Source: JBCCSZ01 sp039821145 (lineage in GTDB: Bacteria > Bacteroidota > Bacteroidia > Chitinophagales > Saprospiraceae). Taken from it: 64,000 nucleotides of DNA. Numbering within the stretch: position 1 is the first letter of the stretch; each line of letters opens with the position of its first letter. Where the stretch lies: assembly GCA_039821145.1 (NCBI GenBank), contig JBCBOS010000026.1, positions 62,001 through 126,000 on the forward strand. The letters run 5' to 3'. A program made the translations under genes and the position numbers. Positions 34,267 through 42,442 of this stretch are shown here, in pieces. The notes under the pieces are model-generated. The model saw only the letters and a program-made list of their open reading frames with translations. It had not been told where the DNA came from and did no database searches.

Positions 34267-35727
34267 TCATATCAAGAGGGATTTTAATGTCAGAACTGCT
34301 CGCTCGATTTCTTGCTCGTTCATGGATGCAAATCCCATCCGGCTGCCATTCACCGAATTGTTTGCAGTCCGATACAGGGCTCCGTCTGAAAAGTAAAGTC
34401 CTTTTGCCAGCGCGCGCCTGCTCAAGTCGGTCAGGTTTATGGCTGGATCGAATTGTGCCCAAAGAGCCATTCCTCCACTGGGCAATTGGAATTGGACGTG
34501 CTCCGACAACTCCTCTCTCAGCAATTTGGCAAAGCAATCCCGCCTTTTTCGGTACTGTTTCAAGGCTTTCTTCAGGTGACGCCGCAGTACTCCTTCCTCG
34601 ATCAAATCGGCCAGGGCCAATTCCTGGATGGGGTCTCCCTGTCGGTCAATGATTCGGCGCAGGCAGCAAAGTTGGTCGATGAAAGGACTTGGAGCTACGA
34701 TGTAACCAGTGCGAAAAGCGGGAGCAATGGATTTGGAAAAGGAGCCGATGTAGACGACGAGGCCGTCCCGGTCGGCACTAGCCAGCGGAAGCAAGGGGCT
34801 GTTGTCGTAGTGAAATTCATAGTCGTAGTCATCTTCTATGATGGCAAAGCGATGTTGTTTGGCCAGTTCCAGGAGTTGGAGCCGCCGTTCGGGGGGCAAG
34901 GTGACGGTGGTGGGATGGTGGTGGTGCGAGGTGACGTACACAGCGCGAATGTCCTGCTGTTGGCAGAGCAGATCAATGTCATCTACGACCAGTCCATGTT
35001 GGTCCACTCGTACTTTGCAGAGCTGTGCGTCCAGGTGTTGAAAGAGCATGTTGGCAGTAAAGTAATTGCTTTGTCCCACTACGATCCGATCACCTGGCCG
35101 GAGGATGGCAGCTGCTGTGAGGTAAATGCCCATCTGGCTGCCCCGGGTGATCATGATCTGTTCGGGAGAGGGGTGCAATGCCCGGGTGCTGCCCAATTCG
35201 TCGGCGAGTATGCGGCGCAGTCTCAGGTTGCCGCGTGCTTCTGTATAGCCCAAATACTGGCGGGTGTTGAAACGCCGGAGGTTGCGGGCGTAGGCGCGTG
35301 CCAACTCTTCTACGGGTGCCAAACGGGTATCGGGCGCCCCATCGTCGAATGCCATCGGGTAGTTGTATTGGTAGGGAGGACTCAGATGTGGGAAGGAGCG
35401 CATGGCAAATCCACTTTGGGGAGGGGATGTGGACAGGGACTGTTTTCCAAGTGGCCGCCTTTTGAGTTGTGGCAGTTGTTGAGAAATGAATGCTCCCCGT
35501 CGGTCTTGGATCTCAATCCAGCCTTGGGCCTCCAATTCTTCCAGGCAATGAACGATGGTTTGGCGATGTACATCGAGGTCTTTGGCTAGTTTTCGAGTGC
35601 CGGGGAGTTTGTCTCCTGGGCGCAACAGGCCCGACTGCACGAGGTGGATCAGCTGGTTGGCCAGTTGGAGGTAGACCGGACTGCGGGCCTGTCGATCGAT
35701 GCGAAGCTGGGATTTGAGCAATTGCAT
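34267..35727 (-). CDS. MocR-type GntR regulator with PLP aminotransferase domain
   Basis: 486 residues from the ATG at 35727; an in-frame start at 35946 is not supported. N-terminal GntR winged helix (about 15-85: LRIDRQARSPVYLQLANQLIHLVQSGLLRPGDKLPGTRKLAKDLDVHRQTIVHCLEELEAQGWI), then an aminotransferase class I fold with the PLP-binding Lys in VYIGSFSKSIAPAFRTGYIVAP and the Asp of EDDYDYEF. MocR proteins sense PLP or an amine and often control vitamin B6 or amine genes. It is divergent from an FMN-binding PNPOx-like gene, its likely target. The 84-base gap contains repeats described separately. Confidence 0.93.
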   Translation of the reverse strand: MQLLKSQLRIDRQARSPVYLQLANQLIHLVQSGLLRPGDKLPGTRKLAKDLDVHRQTIVHCLEELEAQGWIEIQDRRGAFISQQLPQLKRRPLGKQSLSTSPPQSGFAMRSFPHLSPPYQYNYPMAFDDGAPDTRLAPVEELARAYARNLRRFNTRQYLGYTEARGNLRLRRILADELGSTRALHPSPEQIMITRGSQMGIYLTAAAILRPGDRIVVGQSNYFTANMLFQHLDAQLCKVRVDQHGLVVDDIDLLCQQQDIRAVYVTSHHHHPTTVTLPPERRLQLLELAKQHRFAIIEDDYDYEFHYDNSPLLPLASADRDGLVVYIGSFSKSIAPAFRTGYIVAPSPFIDQLCCLRRIIDRQGDPIQELALADLIEEGVLRRHLKKALKQYRKRRDCFAKLLREELSEHVQFQLPSGGMALWAQFDPAINLTDLSRRALAKGLYFSDGALYRTANNSVNGSRMGFASMNEQEIERAVLTLKSLLI

Positions 35728-35728
35728 A

Positions 35729-35796
35729 ACTGGACTGTTTGGTTTTGCAGAACTGGATGATTCGAACGGTCCAGAAAAATAATACATTTGTTCGAA
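35729..35796. promoter_or_regulatory. Candidate MocR operator region with direct repeats
   Basis: ACTGGA occurs at 35729-35734 and 35752-35757 (23 bp apart), CTGGA/TCCAG form an inverted pair at 35753-35774, and TTCGAA occurs at 35761-35766 and 35791-35796. MocR regulators usually bind direct repeats in the divergent gap, so one of these may be the site. Confidence 0.4.
35783..35790 (+). promoter_or_regulatory. Putative -7 box (TACATTTG) of the PNPOx-family gene
   Basis: TACATTTG matches TAnnTTTG, 22 bases before the ATG at 35812. The -33 position has TTCG at 35761-35764 (18-base spacing), a weak match. Confidence 0.45.
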
Positions 35797-35811
35797 ACCA
35801 ATCGCAAGAAT

Positions 35812-36471
35812 ATGAAGTCTTATCCATTGACCAATAGAAATAGGGTCAAACGAGTCGCCCGCCGGGGCCAGTACGACAAGCAAACAGTTTTTGAATTGTT
35901 GGACAGTACCAGCGTGGCACATGTTGGCTTTGTGGTGGATGACCAACCATTTGTCATCCCGATGGCCTATGGGCGTTTTGAGGATCGCCTCTATCTACAT
36001 GGAGCGACCAATAGTCGCCTGATGACCCGCTTGGAGGAGGGAGTGCCAGTCTGCCTCACTGTTACCCACTTTGATGGCATTGTACTGGCGCGCTCTGCTT
36101 TTCACCACTCGATGAACTACCGATCTGTGGTTGTCTTTGGCAAGGCTCGCTTGGTAGAGGGGCCAGATAAAGAAAAAGCCTTATTTTACATTTCCGAACA
36201 AATCCTGAAAGACCGCTGGGAGGAAGTGCGTCCGCCCAACGAGAAGGAGTTGAACGCAACGGCTGTTTTGGAAGTACAGATCGAGGAGGCTTCTGCCAAA
36301 ATCAGAACGGGCCCCCCTTCAGATGCCACAGCTGACTACGAATTGCCCATCTGGGCTGGCGTCTTGCCGATCCAGAGTAATTTCGAAGCACCGATGCCGG
36401 ACCCCAAACTCTCAGAAGGAATTGAATTGCCCAAAAGTCTGCAAAACATCGACATATGGACCAAACAATAA
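35812..36471 (+). CDS. Pyridoxamine 5'-phosphate oxidase-family FMN-binding protein
   Basis: 219 residues from the ATG at 35812 (MKSYPLTNRNRVKRVARRGQYD). The split-barrel flavin fold is visible in the segments VAHVGFVVDDQPFVIPMAYGRFEDRLYLHGATNSRLMTRL and VCLTVTHFDGIVLARSAFHHSMNYRSVVVFGKARLVEG. This subgroup resembles nitroimidazole-resistance NimA-like proteins and is unlikely to be true PdxH. It is divergent from the MocR regulator, and it overlaps the next gene by 16 bases, so the three genes to 37812 form an operon. Confidence 0.85.
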   Translation: MKSYPLTNRNRVKRVARRGQYDKQTVFELLDSTSVAHVGFVVDDQPFVIPMAYGRFEDRLYLHGATNSRLMTRLEEGVPVCLTVTHFDGIVLARSAFHHSMNYRSVVVFGKARLVEGPDKEKALFYISEQILKDRWEEVRPPNEKELNATAVLEVQIEEASAKIRTGPPSDATADYELPIWAGVLPIQSNFEAPMPDPKLSEGIELPKSLQNIDIWTKQ

Positions 36472-37007
36472 ACTCGGATAACTACCGCCTGATTCGCCCA
36501 CAGGAAGATGAATGTGCGCCCTTTTATAAAGGATACATTCAAAATGTCGTGGGCAATGATTTTTTGAAATGCTTGAAAGAATCGGCTGACTCGACTTTGG
36601 AACTGATGCGCAACATCCCTGCTGATCGCTGGGACCATCGCTATGCTCCCGACAAGTGGACCGTCAAAGACATCTTTGTTCACCTGATGGACAGCGAGCG
36701 CATCTTTGTGTACCGGGCCCTGCGCATTGCCCGCGGCGACACCACTCCCTTGCCAGGCTTTGAGCAAGACGACTATGTGCTCCCTGCCAAGACCTCCCGC
36801 CGCAGCCCTGCCTCTTTGATGGCAGAATACAGTGCGGTGAGAGCCGCCAGCATTTCCCTTTTTTCCAATTTGGATGAAGAGGCCATGTCCGCCAGGGGAA
36901 CGGCCAGTGGCAAGGCTTGTAGTGTCAGAGCCATTGGATTCATCATGGCAGGCCACGAGATTCACCACCTCAACATCCTAAACGAGCGCTATTTCGAACA
37001 TGTCTGA
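36456..37007 (+). CDS. DinB/YfiT-like putative metal-dependent protein
   Basis: 183 residues, four-helix-bundle DinB superfamily. Potential metal ligands are the His of DIFVHLMDSERIF and the pair in AGHEIHHLNILNERY. The N-terminal segment MDQTINSDNYRLIRPQEDECAPFYKGYI is typical of the family. Members include thiol transferases such as bacillithiol and mycothiol S-transferases, but no substrate can be inferred here. It overlaps the upstream gene by 16 bases and the downstream gene by eight, which implies tight co-translation. Confidence 0.8.
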   Translation: MDQTINSDNYRLIRPQEDECAPFYKGYIQNVVGNDFLKCLKESADSTLELMRNIPADRWDHRYAPDKWTVKDIFVHLMDSERIFVYRALRIARGDTTPLPGFEQDDYVLPAKTSRRSPASLMAEYSAVRAASISLFSNLDEEAMSARGTASGKACSVRAIGFIMAGHEIHHLNILNERYFEHV

Positions 37008-37812
37008 TCAATACCTACACGGCCGCAGCCAAGAGGAGCAGTTGCGGCTGGATACCCAAGCCAATTTTTTGGAACGGATGATCCATGATCCCTTGGATTT
37101 GAGTCACGTTCGCCACCTGTTGGAGATTGGCGTAGGAGTGGGGGCCCAGACCCGACTTCTTCTCCAAAAGTACCCTCAACTGCGCGTACTGGGAGTGGAT
37201 GTATCCGACGAACAAATCGTCAAGGCAAGAGAAAATCTGGGAGAAATCCCGGAGGTCAGTGGGCGCTACGAATTGATGCGAGCCGATGCCATGTCGGGAC
37301 CCATCGAGACATCACATGCCTTGGACGGTGCTTTTCTCTGTTGGGTACTGGAGCATGTGAAGGAGCCTTTGACTGTTTTGGAAAATTGCCGGATGGCCCT
37401 GCAGCCTGGGAGTACCATTGTGGTAACAGAAGTCTACAACCAATCGCAATACCTTCATCCGGATTCGCCAGCCACCATGCGCTACTGGCGCGCCTTCAGC
37501 CAATTGCAAGCTGATTTGGGAGGGCATCCACAAATTGGGGCCCATCTCGGAGATTTGCTGTACAAAGCAGGGTTTACCGATATTCAAGTCTATCCCGTCT
37601 ATCAGCACCACGACCACCGCCATCCTGACAGGCTTCGCCAGATGGTGGCTTACTTCAAAGAGTTGCTTCGGAGTGCGTGGACTCAACTGCTGGAGTTGAA
37701 CTACATTGAGGTGGGATTGTGGGGAGAGGTAGAGGCTGAGATGAATCGCCTTGTGGAGCATCCCGATGCCATTTACTATTATTCTGCCTTTCAAGCCACG
37801 GCCAAGAGTTGA
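37000..37812 (+). CDS. Class I SAM-dependent methyltransferase
   Basis: 270 residues with a Rossmann-like methyltransferase domain. Motif I is HLLEIGVGVGAQTRLLL at about 40-56; motif II is VLGVDVSDEQIVKARENL with the ribose-binding Asp; motif IV-like GAFLCWVLEHVKEPLTVL follows. The C-terminal part is a substrate region with no recognised specificity. The ATG overlaps the DinB stop, and the gene ends 13 bases from a convergent GNAT. Confidence 0.85.
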   Translation: MSDQYLHGRSQEEQLRLDTQANFLERMIHDPLDLSHVRHLLEIGVGVGAQTRLLLQKYPQLRVLGVDVSDEQIVKARENLGEIPEVSGRYELMRADAMSGPIETSHALDGAFLCWVLEHVKEPLTVLENCRMALQPGSTIVVTEVYNQSQYLHPDSPATMRYWRAFSQLQADLGGHPQIGAHLGDLLYKAGFTDIQVYPVYQHHDHRHPDRLRQMVAYFKELLRSAWTQLLELNYIEVGLWGEVEAEMNRLVEHPDAIYYYSAFQATAKS

Positions 37813-37825
37813 TGGATTTGGCGAT

Positions 37826-38341
37826 TTACAAATCCAATACGTAGTATAAATCACAGGCTCCATGTCCCGTTTGGCCGATCTGTTCTTTCAGTAGCTGAAA
37901 ACCTGCTTTCTGATACAAGGCATTGGCCTTTTTCATTCGAGCGACGGTTTCCAAGTAGCAGCGACGGTAACCGAACTGTCGGGCCTGATCGAGGCAAAGA
38001 TGGAGCAGCTGGCGTCCCAAGCCCTTGCCTCTGAGGCGTTGGTAGAAATACATTTTTTGCAGCTCACAAACATCCGCCGAGCCATTTTTCAAAGGGGCAA
38101 TCCCACCGCAGCCCGCGATTCCCTCCGCATCTACAATGACAAAAAAGGACGCTTTTGGGCCAGCATAAGCCTCCGACATATGGTCCACTTCGGGATCGTT
38201 GATGGAATAGCCTTCTCCCACACAGGTGTATTCTGTCATGACCGTTCGGATCAATTGGGCCACCTCTGGATTGTCGGCTGCTTGGATGGGGCGAATGAGG
38301 ATGTCCTGGGCGCTTGCTAGGGGAGAATTGTCAGCTTGCAT
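37826..38341 (-). CDS. GNAT-family N-acetyltransferase
   Basis: 171 residues. Core GNAT elements are FVIVDAEGIAGCGGIAPLKNGSADVCELQKMYFYQRLRGKGLGRQLLHLCLDQARQFGYRRCYLETVARMKKANALYQKAGF; RGKGLGRQL is the acetyl-CoA pyrophosphate loop. The N-terminus (ILIRPIQAADNPEVAQLIRTVMTEY) is standard. The acceptor amine is unknown. A DUF937 terminator lies just upstream of its start at 38341, so it is transcribed from its own promoter or by readthrough. Confidence 0.88.
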   Translation of the reverse strand: MQADNSPLASAQDILIRPIQAADNPEVAQLIRTVMTEYTCVGEGYSINDPEVDHMSEAYAGPKASFFVIVDAEGIAGCGGIAPLKNGSADVCELQKMYFYQRLRGKGLGRQLLHLCLDQARQFGYRRCYLETVARMKKANALYQKAGFQLLKEQIGQTGHGACDLYYVLDL

Positions 38342-38357
38342 ATGTTGTTAATAAAAA

Positions 38358-38395
38358 AGCAAGCCCTGTTTTTCGTTGTGCAAACGGGGCTTGCT
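38358..38395 (-). terminator. Hairpin terminator of the DUF937 gene
   Basis: 14-bp arms AGCAAGCCCTGTTT (38358-38371) and AAACGGGGCTTGCT (38382-38395) with one G-T wobble. On the minus strand the stem is followed by six T residues. It lies between the DUF937 stop and the next gene's start. Confidence 0.88.
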
Positions 38396-38415
38396 GTGTA
38401 TGGAAATGGGATTGA

Positions 38416-39036
38416 TTACTTCCGGAGGAAGTTGCCCAAAATTTTCATGCCCATGCCTGCCAGGTCGTCCATGACGCTGCCGTCACCATCCTGGTCGAGG
38501 AATTTGCCGATCAGGCCCATTTCGGCCCGTTGGTTGGAGGCAGACTTTACGGTACCGGAAAGCATGCCTGCCAGGTCATTTGGGTTGAGGCCCTGTTGGC
38601 GTTGGGTACGGCCCAGGGCGCCCATGACAAGTGGTGCGAGCATGGTCATCAGGCTACCGGTCTTGTTGCTTTCAAGTCCGGAGATTTGGGAGATCATGTC
38701 GACAGCTCCGCTTTGTTTGCCACCCAAAACGTGTTTGAGGATGCCAGCGCCGTTCATCATTCTGTTATTTTGGCTTTGGGCGGGGGCAGAACTGCCACCC
38801 AGCATGCCCATTACGTCGTCGAGTATACTACCGTCGTGGTCATTTTGCAAAGCATTGGAAAGAGCAGAAGCACCTTCAGGAGTAGCTGCGTTCTTAGCAA
38901 GTGCACTGATCATGGTGGACATGATGCCAGAAGCCGCATCTGCGGTTTGCTTCTTGTCGGCACCACCCAGTTGTGAGCTCAGTTGATCGATCAGGCCTTC
39001 GGAAAGTTGGCCTTGAAGTAGATCCATTAAATCCAT
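38416..39036 (-). CDS. DUF937 (YidB-like) domain protein
   Basis: 206 residues, small-residue-rich. The N-terminal MDLMDLLQGQLSEGLIDQLSSQLGGADKKQT and repeated SGIMSTMISALAKNAATPEGASALSNAL match DUF937. Two acidic loops (NDHDGSILDDVMGML and DQDGDGSVMDDLAGM) look like degenerate EF-hand segments; the second is a good DxDGDG calcium loop. Function unknown. No signal peptide, so a cytoplasmic location is expected. Confidence 0.88.
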   Translation of the reverse strand: MDLMDLLQGQLSEGLIDQLSSQLGGADKKQTADAASGIMSTMISALAKNAATPEGASALSNALQNDHDGSILDDVMGMLGGSSAPAQSQNNRMMNGAGILKHVLGGKQSGAVDMISQISGLESNKTGSLMTMLAPLVMGALGRTQRQQGLNPNDLAGMLSGTVKSASNQRAEMGLIGKFLDQDGDGSVMDDLAGMGMKILGNFLRK

Positions 39037-39112
39037 AAAGAAAGATTTGATTGATTAAAAAAGTCGATTTAAGATAAAAAAATTGGGGAGGCATACCAAA
39101 AAAGAAGAAACT

Positions 39113-39120
39113 TATCTTTG
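39113..39120 (+). promoter_or_regulatory. Putative -7 box (TATCTTTG) upstream of the TPR gene
   Basis: Matches TAnnTTTG, with no good -33 box at 19-21 bases. The leader to the ATG at 39288 would be about 165 nt. Confidence 0.35.
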
Positions 39121-39287
39121 ATCTGCCCGTTGCCGTTATAAGGCCTTTGCCCAACTGCCTGTGCATCGCGTGCGCAGCCTTGGTACTTGGCCGCTTCCAC
39201 AAAGTGAATTTTCAGCCCAGCAATTTACACAATTTGGAGGGATGCGATGTGCCCCTCGTCCGAGACAATTTCTTCGAAGAAAACGAA

Positions 39288-40313
39288 ATGAATTCCATGA
39301 TGCGTCCACTGTTTTTGTGTTTGTCCTTTTGTTGCCTGTGGCAGCTTGGCATGGGTCAGTACCTGCACACGCCCTCCGATTTTGACAAAAAAATCGGCTC
39401 CTCTTCCATCACCTATCTCCTCGATTCCCTTTTCGAACCTCCAGCTGCCCAGAATATGCCTTTGGTAACAGCAGGCTGGATCGCAGTGCCCAGGGATGGT
39501 GGCGTTCGTTTGATTGCTCCGAGTCTTGAGACGCAGACTGCCCGTGCAAAGTATCGCGTAAAGGGAGACAATTTTTTTGAAAAGGGCAAATTTCTCAAGG
39601 CGGCAGCCAATTACGAAAAGTTGGCACCAGCAGGTGGGACCGATGTCGAACTGATGAAACGCCTCGGAGAAAGTTACCGGAAAGGGGGCAATTGGGAAAA
39701 AGCAAGCTACTGGTACACACAAGCCATTGATGCCAACTTCATCGACTTTGTGGCCCACCAGCGACTGGCTGAGTGCTACGAGGCCACCGACAATGGCGAG
39801 AAAGCCATCCACCACATCACACTGGCACACCTACTCAACCGCAACGATGCTGGCATATTGGGCGCTGTGAGAAAGATGTACGAAGCCAATGGCCATCCTT
39901 TTGCCAACTATGAATTTGTGCCAGGCTATGAGCTGAGCCAGCCGTTTCCCCAGGAAGTACGCATCCGCTACAGTGGCGAGGTTTGGAAGGCTTATGCCAA
40001 ATGCAAGGCTGTGTGGAAGTACGAGGAGGAACACCAAGAAAAAATGCGTAAATTGTCAAACGCTCCCTTGGAGGAGATTGCCGAAAAGGAGTGCTTGCTC
40101 AGCGCCATCATCATGTATGGACGCTTGGATTCCAGCGAGCAACAGGCGTATCCAGAGTTTGAGTCCTTGGGCTTTGCCATCGGACAGCAAAAGATCAATG
40201 ACTACATTTTGTACGAACTCAAAGCGCCGCAAGAACCCTTGGTGATGAGTCGTTTGCCTCGGCAAAAATTATTGGAACTGGCTGGATTTGTCCGCCAATT
40301 GAGAACACAGTAA
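39288..40313 (+). CDS. Exported TPR-containing protein
   Basis: 341 residues from the ATG at 39288, with a signal peptide (MMRPLFLCLSFCCLWQLGMGQ). The region about 90-200 has TPR repeats (KFLKAAANYEKLAPAGG, GGNWEKASYWYTQAIDANF, TDNGEKAIHHITLAH), and the C-terminal half is helical and charged with no recognised domain. The N-terminal start is 251 bases from the DUF937 ORF. It ends 65 bases before the Pycsar-effector-type gene. Unknown function; an adjacent-gene role is only a guess. Confidence 0.75.
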   Translation: MNSMMRPLFLCLSFCCLWQLGMGQYLHTPSDFDKKIGSSSITYLLDSLFEPPAAQNMPLVTAGWIAVPRDGGVRLIAPSLETQTARAKYRVKGDNFFEKGKFLKAAANYEKLAPAGGTDVELMKRLGESYRKGGNWEKASYWYTQAIDANFIDFVAHQRLAECYEATDNGEKAIHHITLAHLLNRNDAGILGAVRKMYEANGHPFANYEFVPGYELSQPFPQEVRIRYSGEVWKAYAKCKAVWKYEEEHQEKMRKLSNAPLEEIAEKECLLSAIIMYGRLDSSEQQAYPEFESLGFAIGQQKINDYILYELKAPQEPLVMSRLPRQKLLELAGFVRQLRTQ

Positions 40314-40378
40314 GCCTTTGTTCCGTATATTGAGAAAACAAAATCGCCCGCACTTTGAACGAGACTGCAAAAGAAGGG

Positions 40379-41596
40379 ATGTTCTATCCAAGCTCCCGCT
40401 CGAATCCAAGGCCCATTTTGGAGGCGGCCCACGATCATGTATTGGCATTGTTCAATCGACAACGCGACACCCGTTTGGTATACCACAACTACCATCGAGG
40501 ATTGCGCATTTTGGAGACCCTTGGGCAAATTGCGAGGGCTGAGCAGGCCAATGCAGAAGTGCAGGAAACGGCAGAATTGGCTGCCTGTTTTTATGCCATT
40601 GGACACCTGAAGAATTACAAGCAAGCGGCTGAAGCCCGTCTGGAAGAAGCCCGCCAATGCCTGGGTGGATTGGGCTATGATCCGGCCCGACTCCAAGCGG
40701 TTTTGGACTGTCTGCGGGCAGTGAATGGCAAAGAGTCACCCGGACAAGTGGAGGCTCGCCTGCTCAAGGATGCCATACAAGCCGTCAACCTGGCCAGCCA
40801 GTTTTTTGACCAACGTCCTTTGTTGCGCCTCGAATGGGAAATGATGGAAAACCGCCGACTGTCGACCTACGAGTGGCACCACCTGATGCTGCAAGATTTG
40901 TTGGGGGCTCACTTTTGCACCGCCCATGCCAAGGCCCAATACGAACCTTTGATCGGCCAGCAATTGCTCATCCAAAAGGACAAGGCTGAAAAGTCGGCCC
41001 GCAATCGGCCTACTGTGGTCGATGGGGAAGATGGCCAATCGCGGCCTTTTCAGAATTTGGAGCGGAAACTCCCCACCAGTGCGACACAGACCTTCTTCCG
41101 AGCCAATTATCGCAACCACATCAACCTAAGTGCGATTGCCGACAACAAGGCCAACATCATGATCAGTGTCAACGCCATCCTGATTTCGGTGATCATCTCC
41201 ATCCTGTCCTATCGAAATGTGCCGGATACCCACCCGATGGTCCTGCTGCCAGTGGTCATCTTTTTGGTCACGGGCCTGGCGTCGCTCATCTGCGCAGTTC
41301 TGTCCATCCGGCCAAAAGTGACGACCCGCAACGAAGGCGTCAAAACCGTAGAAGAGGCCAAGCGCAATGTGGTATTTTTTGGTAATTTTGTCGACCTTGA
41401 AGAGGAGCAATTCGAACAAGCCCTCGACGCAGTGCTGAGAGACGGGGAATTGCTGTACGGAAACATGGCCCGTGACCTGTATCATCTGGGCAAAGTATTG
41501 GACCAAAAGTACCGCTACCTGACCATGTCCTACAACATTTTCATGCTTGGTTTTGTGGCCACTGTACTGACCTTCCTCTTCGCCATATTTATGTGA
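40379..41596 (+). CDS. Degenerate HD domain fused to a Pycsar-effector-type membrane domain
   Basis: 405 residues from the ATG at 40379 (an in-frame TTG lies at 40355). The C-terminal part (about 245-405) has FFRANYRNHINLSAIADNKANIMISVNAILISVIISILSYR, two TM helices in that area and a final TM helix, matching the Pycsar system effector family (PF18967/DUF5706), in which membrane disruption follows cyclic-nucleotide signalling. The N-terminal part has the layout of an HD hydrolase (YHNYHRGLRILETLG, then AACFYAIGHLKNY), but the usual HD dyad position reads YA, and a later AD is replaced by AI (LLKDAIQAV). So the hydrolase looks inactive. No adenylate or uridylate cyclase is adjacent. Confidence 0.82.
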   Translation: MFYPSSRSNPRPILEAAHDHVLALFNRQRDTRLVYHNYHRGLRILETLGQIARAEQANAEVQETAELAACFYAIGHLKNYKQAAEARLEEARQCLGGLGYDPARLQAVLDCLRAVNGKESPGQVEARLLKDAIQAVNLASQFFDQRPLLRLEWEMMENRRLSTYEWHHLMLQDLLGAHFCTAHAKAQYEPLIGQQLLIQKDKAEKSARNRPTVVDGEDGQSRPFQNLERKLPTSATQTFFRANYRNHINLSAIADNKANIMISVNAILISVIISILSYRNVPDTHPMVLLPVVIFLVTGLASLICAVLSIRPKVTTRNEGVKTVEEAKRNVVFFGNFVDLEEEQFEQALDAVLRDGELLYGNMARDLYHLGKVLDQKYRYLTMSYNIFMLGFVATVLTFLFAIFM

Positions 41597-41620
41597 AAAC
41601 GACATTAACCCTTAGTTCTT

Positions 41621-42184
41621 ATGCCATCAATTACGGAGATCATACGCGGACGCCGTTCCGTGTTTCCGCCTGTCTACAATGATCGGCCCATCGAAAAACA
41701 GTTGATTGAAGAAATACTGGAAAATGCCAATTGGGCCCCCAACCACCGCATGACCGAGCCCTGGCGCTTCCGGGTATTCACTGGCGACTCGCGCCAAAAG
41801 CTCAGTGACTTTTTGGGAGGCTATTACAAGGCGCATACACCTGCTGAGAAGTTCTCGGAGCTCAAGTACAAAAAGACGATCAAAAAGCCTCTCCAATCAG
41901 CCTGCATCATCGCCATCTGCATGCAACGCGATCCTGCCGAAAGCCTGCCCGAATGGGAAGAAATTGCGGCTGTATCTTGCGCTGTTCAGAACATGTGGCT
42001 CACCGCTTCGGCTCACGGAATTGGGGCCTACTGGAGCAGCCCCGGTGCCATCAAGGAAACCACGGATTTGCTGAACCTCAAGGAAGGAGAACGCTGCCTG
42101 GGCTTCTTCTTCATGGGCTACTCCGACGCCCCCCTACCAGAGGGAAAACGCAGCGAGATCGGCGAGAAAGTCGAGTGGATGTAA
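41621..42184 (+). CDS. Nitroreductase-family FMN protein (YdjA-like)
   Basis: 187 residues, FMN-dependent fold. Recognisable: SITEIIRGRRSVFPPVYNDRPIEKQLIEEILENANWAPNHRMTEPWRFRVF (FMN-phosphate Arg and the NWAPNHRMTEPW motif), and C-terminal QNMWLTASAHGIGAYWSS and FFFMGYSDA. It would reduce nitro or quinone compounds with NAD(P)H. Begins 24 bases after the Pycsar-effector-type gene on the same strand, so it may be in the same unit, although no functional link is apparent. Confidence 0.9.
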   Translation: MPSITEIIRGRRSVFPPVYNDRPIEKQLIEEILENANWAPNHRMTEPWRFRVFTGDSRQKLSDFLGGYYKAHTPAEKFSELKYKKTIKKPLQSACIIAICMQRDPAESLPEWEEIAAVSCAVQNMWLTASAHGIGAYWSSPGAIKETTDLLNLKEGERCLGFFFMGYSDAPLPEGKRSEIGEKVEWM

Positions 42185-42442
42185 GACCTTTTTCCAAATA
42201 GACACAACCTTCCCCGGCAAAAGCTGTATAATAAGTAGTGCTAATACATAATTTGCCTTTAGTCAATGGGCTGTAGAACAGAGCTTCTCACCCCAAGGGT
42301 TATTGTTTTGTTAAAAAAATACTTTGGCAGGATTAATGCCGAACATTTATCGGCCTTTTCAAGTATATTTATTGATTATATCTGCGTTATAGCATCTGTG
42401 CCATTTATTGAAATGATGAAGTAATCAAACAAACGAACAATT

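Noticed and set aside
40355..42184. A complete Pycsar defence operon
   Set aside because: Only the effector-type gene is present; no cyclase, no other defence genes and no mobile-element signs surround it.
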